From positions 1 through 6,913 of the forward strand of contig CANQLK010000090.1 in assembly GCA_947624665.1 (NCBI GenBank): a DNA stretch of 6,913 nucleotides, written 5' to 3'. A program made the translations under genes and the position numbers. Below are positions 1 through 6,261 of this stretch, in pieces (within the stretch, counting starts at the first letter, position 1; the number at the start of each line of letters is the position of its first letter). A model generated the notes under the pieces. That model saw nothing but the letters and a program-made list of their open reading frames with translations, ran no database searches and was not told the DNA's origin. The stretch is from Candidatus Gastranaerophilales bacterium (GTDB lineage Bacteria; Cyanobacteriota; Vampirovibrionia; Gastranaerophilales; Gastranaerophilaceae).

Positions 1-464
1 GCAAGTTTTGCGATAGTATCCGGAAGCATGTTTACGCCTGTTCTTCCGGGGATATTATACAAAATAACAGGAAGCGAAACTGCTTTTGCTATAGCCGAGA
101 AATGCTCATACATACCTTTTTGCGACGGTTTGTTATAATACGGAACAACCGATAAAATCGCATCTGCACCTGCCTTTTGAGCATTAATTGCGGATTGAAC
201 GGCAGTTTGGGTTGAATTAGAACCTGCGCCCATAATTATTTTAACTCGTCCGTTAACAACTTTTTTAACGAACAAAAATAAATCAGCTTCTTCTTCGTGG
301 GAGAGCGTAGGTGTTTCGCCCGTTGTTCCTGCAACCAATATTGCATCCGTTCCTGTTTCTATCAAATGATTTACTAATTTTTCTAATGCCTGATAATCGA
401 CGGATAAATCTTCCTTAAAAGGAGTTATCATTGCCGTTATTACTTCACCTAAGTTATATCTCAT
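1..464 (-). CDS. dapA: 4-hydroxy-tetrahydrodipicolinate synthase, N-terminal part (runs off the left edge)
   Basis: DapA condenses pyruvate with aspartate 4-semialdehyde in the cytoplasm, the first committed step to diaminopimelate and lysine. The first 154 codons are present, about half of a usual protein of roughly 290-300 residues. The translation starts MRYNLGEVITAMITPF, the typical opening of this TIM-barrel family. Visible family motifs are GTTGE at residues 46-50 (Thr47 and Thr48 match the active-site threonines), PYYNKP at 108-113 (Tyr110) and YNIPGRTG at 136-143 (Tyr136, the proton-relay tyrosine, and Arg141, which binds the substrate carboxylate). The Schiff-base lysine lies beyond the window, so catalytic completeness cannot be judged. 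The ATG at 464 is chosen because TAAGGA sits 8 nt upstream and because the protein start fits the family. The gene follows asd by 11 nt, and Asd makes its substrate, so one operon is likely. N-acetylneuraminate lyase and other members of the superfamily are the alternative, but the motifs and the neighbour favour DapA. Confidence 0.95.
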   Translation of the reverse strand, partial: MRYNLGEVITAMITPFKEDLSVDYQALEKLVNHLIETGTDAILVAGTTGETPTLSHEEEADLFLFVKKVVNGRVKIIMGAGSNSTQTAVQSAINAQKAGADAILSVVPYYNKPSQKGMYEHFSAIAKAVSLPVILYNIPGRTGVNMLPDTIAKL

Positions 465-472
465 AATTCAAT

Positions 473-478
473 TCCTTA
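473..478 (-). promoter_or_regulatory. Ribosome binding site of dapA overlapping the asd stop codon
   Basis: On the minus strand the sequence TAAGGA contains the asd stop codon TAA as its first three bases, and its AAGGA part forms a Shine-Dalgarno-like site 8 nt before the dapA ATG. Ribosomes finishing asd therefore stop on top of the dapA initiation site, which suggests translational coupling of the two enzymes. The overlap is seen directly; the coupling is inferred. Confidence 0.75.
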
Positions 479-1492
479 AAAAACCTGCATTTCTACTACT
501 TTTTCGGCTATTCTAACCGTATTAAGAGCTGCACCTATTCTAAGGTTATCTGCCACGCACCAGAAACAAATCGCATTATCGAAAGCGATATCTTTTCTAA
601 TTCTTCCGACATAAACGGGATTAGTGCCTGCAGCCATAACTGCGGTCGGAAACTCATAATCGGCAGGGTTGTCTATAACCTTAACACCCCAAGCGTTATT
701 CAATATTTCTCTCGCTTTTTCAGGAGTAATATTCCTTTCAAATTCAACACTTACGGCTTCCGAGTGTCCTACAAAAACGGGTACTCTTACTGCCGTACAA
801 GAGATAGGAGTATCGGGTTTTAAATGAAGGATTTTTCTGGTTTCGTTTGTTACCTTCATTTCTTCTTTAGTGTATCCGTTTTCGCAGAATACATCTATTT
901 GAGGAATGCAATTATATGCAATCGGTTTCTTAAATACTGTATTTTTAAAAGCCTGTTTGTTGTTAACAGCAATTGTATTATCTCTAAGCTCATTAATAGC
1001 GGCAAGCCCCGCACCCGATACCGATTGATATGTACTTACTACCATTCTTTTAATTTCCGCATAATCATGTAAAGGTTTTAACACCAACATTAATTGCGAG
1101 GTAGAACAATTTGGGTTAGCAATAATTCCTTTATGAGTTCTTATATCTTCATCATTAACCCCTGCTATAACCAGCGGAACATCCTTTTCCATTCTGAAAG
1201 CACTTGAATTATCAATATAAACGGCACCTCTTTTAACTGCTTCGGGTGCAAGTACCAAACTTGTCGAGCCGCCTGCCGAAGCCAAAACAATGTTCACTCC
1301 TTCAAAACTATCAGGAACCGCTTCTTCTACCTTGTAATTTTTCCCTTTAAATTGCAATACTTTTCCCGCACTTTTTTTACTTGCAAGAAATTTTATATCC
1401 TCATATACTACATTATTTTCTTCTAATATTTCCAATATATGTCTGCCGACTACGCCTGTAGCGCCCAATACTGCAATTTTTGGTTTTCTCAT
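476..1492 (-). CDS. asd: Aspartate-semialdehyde dehydrogenase
   Basis: Asd reduces L-aspartyl-4-phosphate with NADPH to aspartate 4-semialdehyde, the branch point for lysine/diaminopimelate, threonine and methionine, in the cytoplasm. The protein is 338 residues, the normal length for the family. The N-terminal Rossmann fold shows LGATGVVG at 9-16. SAGGSTS at 72-78 and YIDNSSAFRM at 92-101 are family blocks of the nucleotide- and phosphate-binding region. The catalytic cysteine is Cys129 in NPNCSTSQ. STYQSVSGAG at 153-162 holds the active-site glutamine (Gln156), and VRVPVFVGHSE at 235-245 holds the substrate-binding arginine (Arg236) and the acid/base histidine (His243). No key residue is missing. 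The sequence resembles the branch of the family found in Gram-positives, cyanobacteria and many other phyla. AGAGGA lies 8 nt upstream of the ATG and supports this start. A probable promoter lies about 100 bp upstream, and dapA follows in the same direction, 11 nt after the stop codon. Confidence 0.97.
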   Translation of the reverse strand: MRKPKIAVLGATGVVGRHILEILEENNVVYEDIKFLASKKSAGKVLQFKGKNYKVEEAVPDSFEGVNIVLASAGGSTSLVLAPEAVKRGAVYIDNSSAFRMEKDVPLVIAGVNDEDIRTHKGIIANPNCSTSQLMLVLKPLHDYAEIKRMVVSTYQSVSGAGLAAINELRDNTIAVNNKQAFKNTVFKKPIAYNCIPQIDVFCENGYTKEEMKVTNETRKILHLKPDTPISCTAVRVPVFVGHSEAVSVEFERNITPEKAREILNNAWGVKVIDNPADYEFPTAVMAAGTNPVYVGRIRKDIAFDNAICFWCVADNLRIGAALNTVRIAEKVVEMQVF

Positions 1493-1546
1493 ATTACTTT
1501 TCCTCTATTCTCTACTGAAATTATCCGATAAAATCCTTATTAATAC

Positions 1547-1572
1547 AAGTTGGTAAAGATATCTTACAACTT
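1547..1572. repeat. Imperfect inverted repeat in the asd leader
   Basis: The arms AAGTTGgTAAaGAT and ATCTTACAACTT are reverse complements apart from two extra bases in the first arm, and meet at a central GATATC. If the asd promoter proposed here is right, the repeat falls about 14-39 nt into the asd mRNA. It could be a protein-binding operator, or a small hairpin in the leader. It has no U-tract after it, so it is not an intrinsic terminator. The base pattern is plain to see; the function is unknown, and AT-rich sequence produces such repeats by chance fairly often. Confidence 0.4.
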
Positions 1573-1591
1573 ATGTAAATATTTGTTAAAT

Positions 1592-1619
1592 TTTATAGTC
1601 TGAAAATTGTAAAATTCAA
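1592..1619 (-). promoter_or_regulatory. Probable sigma-70-type promoter of asd-dapA
   Basis: On the minus strand, TTGAAT (1619-1614; four of six bases match TTGACA) and TATAAA (1597-1592; five of six match TATAAT) are separated by 16 bp. Transcription would start near 1585, giving a leader of about 93 nt before the asd ATG. It is the best -35/-10 pair I found on this strand in the gap. The leader is too short for a lysine riboswitch and I see no riboswitch core in it. AT-rich DNA gives chance matches, hence the moderate confidence. Confidence 0.5.
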
Positions 1620-1627
1620 TTCCGTAC

Positions 1628-1656
1628 TTTACTAATTCGGATTTTGAATGTATAAT
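1628..1656 (+). promoter_or_regulatory. Promoter-like sequence facing right, divergent from asd
   Basis: TTTACT (1628-1633; four of six match TTGACA) and a perfect TATAAT (1651-1656) are separated by the ideal 17 bp. Its -35 box lies only 8 bp from the proposed -35 box of the asd promoter, so the two would be back-to-back. No protein gene lies downstream on this strand; instead a terminator follows within about 75 bp. That combination makes a chance match less likely but does not prove activity. Confidence 0.5.
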
Positions 1657-1662
1657 AAACTT

Positions 1663-1731
1663 GTTACTAATGTTTCGGCTAGTGTAAATATTGCAAGTTC
1701 TTAAATCTTACAAGATCTTGCATTTTTTTTT
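1663..1731 (+). ncRNA. Candidate small RNA of about 70 nt
   Basis: A transcript starting about 7 nt after the TATAAT box at 1651-1656 would run through about 29 nt of mostly unstructured sequence and end in an 11-bp stem-loop followed by nine U residues. This is the usual layout of a bacterial trans-acting small RNA: a short 5' seed region and a Rho-independent terminator. The only start codon noticed inside it (ATG at 1669) gives a five-residue peptide without a ribosome binding site, so coding is unlikely. The ends are estimates. It is transcribed away from asd and points at the 3' end of the AsmA-like gene, stopping 16 nt before that gene's stop codon. I do not recognise a known RNA family. 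Confidence 0.35.
1692..1731 (+). terminator. Intrinsic terminator, plus-strand orientation
   Basis: The arms TGCAAGTTCTT (1692-1702) and AAGATCTTGCA (1712-1722) form an 11-bp stem with one T-T mismatch and a 9-nt loop, followed at once by nine T residues (1723-1731). The T-tract exists only on the plus strand. Read on the minus strand, the same hairpin lies 25 nt after the stop codon of the AsmA-like gene but is followed by ATATTTACAC, so it would be at best a weak terminator for the atp block. It may also shield the AsmA-like gene from antisense transcription. Confidence 0.75.
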
Positions 1732-1747
1732 GCTTATTTTATATAAA

Positions 1748-4700
1748 CTATAAGGCTTCGGGGATATCGCTAAAACTCGGCAAAGGCTCTTCTTTATTAG
1801 TTTTAGGCTGACTTACATTTTCATTTTTTTCGGATTCTGAAATTTCTTTTGTTTCGGGTTTAATTATTTCCGTAACTTCTTTTGTTTCCGTTTCTCTGAC
1901 TGTTTCAGATGATTGTGAAGTTGATTCATTTTTTATTTCAGTTTTCGGTTCAGATTGTAATTGTATTTGTTCTATTTCCGTATCAGAAAAGTCTTCATTT
2001 CCTGCTATCCATTCAAATGAATTGATACAATTGACTTCCGATAAATCCCCTGCAAGATTAACCTTGAACAAATTAGTATTGCCCGAATAGTTATATATAG
2101 GCGGAATTTTTTCTTCTATATTTTTGGGCAGAGAAGTTAAAATGATATCTTGTTTTGAAGATTGCCCGTTTATTAATTCGGATAAAGATACATTCCAGAA
2201 TGAACCTAATTTCCGCCTGAAATCATCGGTTATTCTGCCGTATAAATTAAAGTTTGCCTGATTTGTCAAAAGATTTTGTCTGCCTTTTATGTATAAACTC
2301 ATTTTAGTACCCGTAGTTTGTATTCCGTCAGTTATCATATAGGCATTCTGTAATAAAACAGAGCCTTTTGCCCTTTTATATTGCTCGGTTTTATCGTGAG
2401 TAAGAGCATCTGCTATTCTGTTTAATGTTGTATTTAAAAATCCGTGATAGAAGATATTTTTAGCGGATAAATAGTATTCAAATTTACCTAAAGAACCCAT
2501 GCCGCCATTTAAAGCTTCAAAATCAACTCTTCCGTTTATTGTCCTTAATATTGTTTTATCATCCCCTGGCATCAATGATAATGCGGCTTTAAAATCAGTT
2601 TTCCCCGAAAGATTATCTTGTATTTTAAATAAATCATTAAACGAGTTTTTTATGTCGATGGACTTACCTGTTATATCCATATTCATTAGGTTAGAGTGAA
2701 TATTATAATTGATTTTTCCTTGGATATGTCCGGAATATGCATTTGCATTTAAATCAGTCAATTTTAATATATTTTTTTCTAATTGAAAATCACTGCTGAT
2801 ATCTTTCGCTTTCATATCGTATAATTTGAAATCCGCTATTGTAGCGGTTCCATGTTTTATATCGATAACCGAATTTTCAAACAAATTTTTCTTATTCTCA
2901 AATGCACTAAATAAAGAACCCAAATCCAAATATAAAGAATTTAATTGAAGATTTGATATAGTAAAATTGTTATTATTTTCCTTTGTAACATCCGCAACAA
3001 TATTAAACGACGAATTGCTTATTTGAACATTAGGTGCCGTTATTCTTATGTTGTTGTTATTAAAACTTACATCAGCATTTTTTATGGAGGTCATTAATTT
3101 TTTTATATTGTAATAATTAATTTTAGCATTGCCTTTTATTGCAGGTACACTAAGTTTATTATTTACGCTCAGGTCAGATTTGAATGATATTTCTTCGCCT
3201 CCGAAGAAATCAGAAGCTGCTGTTATATAATTTGGCACTGATACTTTCAGGTTATTAAATTCGATTTCCTTGTCTAATATTACGTTTCCGTTTACATTTA
3301 TAATTTTTTTCGGATTTTCGATATTTTCTTTTAGCGAAATATCTTTTATTAAAAGATTATTATTTTTTAATTCGCAGTCAATATTAACAAGCGAGGGTTT
3401 TTTAAGGATTTCTTTTATTAAAAGATATGAAATATAGTCATTTTCATCAGCTTTTAATTGGGATTTAATGTTAATTTTATCCTTGGACGTAAATATTTTT
3501 CCTGCGGAGAATATTGTTCCCTTAGCCTTATAAGGTATTTTTATATAATCTTTTAAAACGGAAGCCAAATTTTCCGCATTAATTTTACCGCTGTAGTCAA
3601 TATTTATAACGGGATTATTTATATAGTCTTTTATATCGCCTTTTATTATTACGGGTGATTTTATAATGTTTATCTCATTATCGGTTAATTTAATATTTTT
3701 ATCGTCAAACGAGAACTTGAAATTATCTGAGTCAAGCGGAATTTTATTATATAGTGCTGACAAGTTATTACAGTTAATTTCGCCAAAGTATTTTTTATCT
3801 TTTGTTTTTAGATTTAGGGTAATCAATTTTGCGTTGACGGGTATATTGTATTTATTTTCTCTGAAATGGGCATCGTTAATATTAATTTTGGAAATCGTTT
3901 CAACGGTTTTATTTATCTTTCCTTTAATTTCGGATTCGAATGCCAATTTACCCCCGTTAATATTTAAAGGAAATTCTTTTTCTTTAGGGAATGTATTTAT
4001 TAATTTTTTCAAATCCAAATTCTCGGAATGAGATTTTAAATTAAACGTTAAATCTTCATTAATATTTCCTTGAACTATTACAGGAGTATTATTAATTTTA
4101 GCTTTAGCTTCTTCTATTGAAATATTATTGTTTTCAAAATTTAATTTTGCATTAATATCGTGGACGGAATAAGGCAAATCAGAATATTTCAGCACCGCAT
4201 TTTTTATTACGGCACTTCCTTTGGATTTAAGTTTTTTAAAGTCCGAGGTAAGATTAAATTCCGCATCCATAATTCCCGTTGCAATGATATTATTTACGGG
4301 ATTTTTTATATTCAGAACTTTTGTCGTGGAAGAAATAATTTTTGATAAATTTTCAAGATTAATATTTTTGGCATTTGTGTTGATATCAATGTATTTTTTT
4401 GAACCGTAAGCATATTTTCCTTTTAAAATGGCACTATCAGAGGCAGAAGTATGTATAATTGCGTTAAATTGAGCTTCCTGCCCGTTAAATAATATATCGG
4501 CACTATTTTTTGAGCTTACTATATCTTTCAATTTAAGTGATAAATCTTCAACTTTAAGGCTTCCGTTTAAATGTTCTTTTTCTGATTTTAAATCACCCGT
4601 TATTTTTGCTTGTACATTCGATTCGAAAATAGTTTTAAACGGAGAAAACGTAAATTTAAAATTTTTATTGTTTAAATCCGTAATCAAATTCAGATTATAT

Positions 4701-5320
4701 TTTATGTACTCTTTTTCTCCTTCAAATAACGAGCCTTCCAGAATAATATGAGCTTTTTTTTCCGGATTGATATTCTTTAAAATAAGCTCTTTGCCTTCCA
4801 GATAAAAAGTTTTATCTATACTTTTATCATTATATTTTATTTTGTAATTTTCCAATAAAGAATCATTAATTACGCTATGGAACTTAAATCCGTTTGTATT
4901 TATAAGATTTACGTTTTTAAAATATTTTTCCAAAGACGTGGAAAAATCCTCGTAAAGAGTTATATTAACAATCGGACGGGAAAGTTTTGTATCTTTTATT
5001 ATAATATTCTTGAACAGTAGCGGAATTATTTTTATTTTTAAATCACTGTCTTTTATTTGCAAAAAAACCGTATTATCGGGATACATTACGGCGCTATGGT
5101 GTAAATGTATTTTTAAATACGGAGAATAGCTTTTTATAAATTTTATATCCTCACAAGAAACTTTAAACCCCGTTTCTTTTTCTATGTCATTAAACAGAGT
5201 CTGCGCATACTTATTTATATCAACTTTTTGGGTTAAATAAGTAATACTTCCAAAATATGTTAATGCCAATACAAAAACACTAATGATTGTACTTAATAAT
5301 ATTTTATATCTTAATTTCAT
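1748..5320 (-). CDS. Large AsmA-family envelope protein with acidic C-terminal tail
   Basis: This 1190-residue protein looks like a member of the AsmA/TamB/YhdP superfamily, inner-membrane-anchored proteins with long beta-stranded grooves in the periplasm, thought to carry lipids toward the outer membrane. The N-terminus is Met-Lys-Leu-Arg followed by one hydrophobic segment (about 7-29), a signal anchor with the positive side in the cytoplasm. Next comes an AsmA-like N-terminal region (about 45-130, with IPLLFKNIIIKDTKLSRP). The middle is rich in beta-strand pattern and Asn/Lys/Ile, with repeated modules near 387-444, 528-591 and 742-803. An AsmA-like C-terminal region spans about 820-1060 (GTATIADF, INGRVDFEALNGGMG, KGRQNLLTNQANFNLYG). 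The last 84 residues (1107-1190) are a Glu/Lys/Ser/Thr-rich, probably disordered tail. The ATG at 5320 has no Shine-Dalgarno site, but the signal anchor begins directly there and the gene starts 5 nt after atpG. Family assignment is by sequence pattern; substrate and partners are unknown. Confidence 0.8.
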   Translation of the reverse strand: MKLRYKILLSTIISVFVLALTYFGSITYLTQKVDINKYAQTLFNDIEKETGFKVSCEDIKFIKSYSPYLKIHLHHSAVMYPDNTVFLQIKDSDLKIKIIPLLFKNIIIKDTKLSRPIVNITLYEDFSTSLEKYFKNVNLINTNGFKFHSVINDSLLENYKIKYNDKSIDKTFYLEGKELILKNINPEKKAHIILEGSLFEGEKEYIKYNLNLITDLNNKNFKFTFSPFKTIFESNVQAKITGDLKSEKEHLNGSLKVEDLSLKLKDIVSSKNSADILFNGQEAQFNAIIHTSASDSAILKGKYAYGSKKYIDINTNAKNINLENLSKIISSTTKVLNIKNPVNNIIATGIMDAEFNLTSDFKKLKSKGSAVIKNAVLKYSDLPYSVHDINAKLNFENNNISIEEAKAKINNTPVIVQGNINEDLTFNLKSHSENLDLKKLINTFPKEKEFPLNINGGKLAFESEIKGKINKTVETISKININDAHFRENKYNIPVNAKLITLNLKTKDKKYFGEINCNNLSALYNKIPLDSDNFKFSFDDKNIKLTDNEINIIKSPVIIKGDIKDYINNPVINIDYSGKINAENLASVLKDYIKIPYKAKGTIFSAGKIFTSKDKINIKSQLKADENDYISYLLIKEILKKPSLVNIDCELKNNNLLIKDISLKENIENPKKIINVNGNVILDKEIEFNNLKVSVPNYITAASDFFGGEEISFKSDLSVNNKLSVPAIKGNAKINYYNIKKLMTSIKNADVSFNNNNIRITAPNVQISNSSFNIVADVTKENNNNFTISNLQLNSLYLDLGSLFSAFENKKNLFENSVIDIKHGTATIADFKLYDMKAKDISSDFQLEKNILKLTDLNANAYSGHIQGKINYNIHSNLMNMDITGKSIDIKNSFNDLFKIQDNLSGKTDFKAALSLMPGDDKTILRTINGRVDFEALNGGMGSLGKFEYYLSAKNIFYHGFLNTTLNRIADALTHDKTEQYKRAKGSVLLQNAYMITDGIQTTGTKMSLYIKGRQNLLTNQANFNLYGRITDDFRRKLGSFWNVSLSELINGQSSKQDIILTSLPKNIEEKIPPIYNYSGNTNLFKVNLAGDLSEVNCINSFEWIAGNEDFSDTEIEQIQLQSEPKTEIKNESTSQSSETVRETETKEVTEIIKPETKEISESEKNENVSQPKTNKEEPLPSFSDIPEAL

Positions 5321-5325
5321 AGAGT

Positions 5326-6246
5326 TTATTTATCTATAGCTATAGTACCGCCGACTATTTCGGTTAATTCTTGAGTAATCATTGCTTGTCTTGCTTTATT
5401 ATAATCCAAAGTTAATTTTTTAATCATTTCTTCCGCATTATTGCAGGCTGCGGACATTGCAGTCATTCTTGAAGCCAAATTACTTGCTATAGATTCTAAC
5501 ATAGCTTGATAAATTATACTTGATATAAACAGAGGAACCAATTCCGAAAGAACATTTGCCGCGCTCGGTTCAATTGTCATATCGGTAAATTCTTCTTTTG
5601 TGTAATCAAAATCGATTTCATCCAAAGGAAGAATATCCCACTTTTCAACGGAATAAGACATCATATTTCTGAAACGTGTTGTGATAATTTCCATAGAATC
5701 AATATCGCCGTTAACAAAAGATTTTGCCATATCGGAAGCTACAAGCGTTGCTTGTGAAGAAGTAGGATTTTCAGAAAAAGTAAGATACTTTTTAGTTATT
5801 TTAAACCCTTCAATTTCAGCTGATTTCTTTAAAGCATTATAGCCTTTTTGCCCTATTATAAACAGCTCACAGTTTATTCCCTTTTCTTTATATTCTTTAA
5901 TCGTTTTTAAGGTATATCTTGCCAAGTTCGCATTAAAAGCTCCTGCCAATCCTTTATTTGAGGTTATAACAAGCAATCCTGTATTCTTTATTGGTCTTTC
6001 TTTTAATAAAACGGGGTAATTATTTATCGGCTCTTTGAATACTGCCGTTTTTGAATCTATGTCCGAAACGGAATGTAATAATCTGTAAAATACTTTTTCC
6101 AGTTCATAAGTAAAAGGTCTTGAAGCTTTTACTTTGTTTTCAAACTTTTTAACCTTAACGGAGGCGACCATTTTCATGGCACGAGTAATCTTTTGAGTAC
6201 TTATTATTGAATTTATTCTGGTTCGTATTTTTTTTAAATTAGCCAT
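5326..6246 (-). CDS. atpG: F-type ATP synthase gamma subunit
   Basis: Gamma is the central rotor shaft of F1. Its two long terminal helices turn inside the alpha3-beta3 head and couple proton or sodium flow to ATP synthesis on the cytoplasmic side of the membrane. The protein has 306 residues against 287 in E. coli. The N-terminal helix shows IRTRINSIISTQKITRAMKMV (residues 7-27), and the C-terminal helix ends with YNKARQAMITQELTEIVGG (282-300), the most conserved signature of the family. The middle domain has the usual TSNKGLAGAFN (95-105) and IIGQKGYNAL (130-139). The extra length is mainly around 60-88. Near residues 195-225 I do not see the long regulatory insertion typical of photosynthetic cyanobacteria and chloroplasts. 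AGGT lies 5 nt before the ATG, and the gene begins 15 nt after atpA. The following gene is not atpD (beta), which is unusual outside Cyanobacteria, where this gene is called atpC. Confidence 0.97.
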   Translation of the reverse strand: MANLKKIRTRINSIISTQKITRAMKMVASVKVKKFENKVKASRPFTYELEKVFYRLLHSVSDIDSKTAVFKEPINNYPVLLKERPIKNTGLLVITSNKGLAGAFNANLARYTLKTIKEYKEKGINCELFIIGQKGYNALKKSAEIEGFKITKKYLTFSENPTSSQATLVASDMAKSFVNGDIDSMEIITTRFRNMMSYSVEKWDILPLDEIDFDYTKEEFTDMTIEPSAANVLSELVPLFISSIIYQAMLESIASNLASRMTAMSAACNNAEEMIKKLTLDYNKARQAMITQELTEIVGGTIAIDK

Positions 6247-6261
6247 ATTATACCTGTTTCA

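Noticed and set aside
824..1072. Plus-strand open frame of 82 codons
   Set aside because: It lies wholly inside asd on the other strand, and its translation is an aromatic- and Cys-rich string with no recognisable family. It is a shadow of asd.
1493..1591. Lysine riboswitch in the asd leader
   Set aside because: The predicted leader of about 93 nt is too short for the lysine riboswitch and shows no matching conserved core or terminator switch.
1561..1713. Short repeated words in the gap: ATCTTACAA (1561 and 1705) and TGTAAATATT (1574 and 1683)
   Set aside because: They are 9-10 bp, AT-rich and in a different order in the two places, so chance is sufficient. I do not see an attachment site or a repeat family.
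1692..1722. Terminator hairpin as a strong minus-strand terminator for the atp block
   Set aside because: On the minus strand the stem is followed by ATATTTACAC rather than a run of U, so strong intrinsic termination is not supported in that direction.
2499..4409. Four plus-strand open frames (61-121 codons) within the AsmA-like gene
   Set aside because: All are antisense to a long, coherent coding sequence, two overlap each other in different frames, and none shows a recognisable domain.
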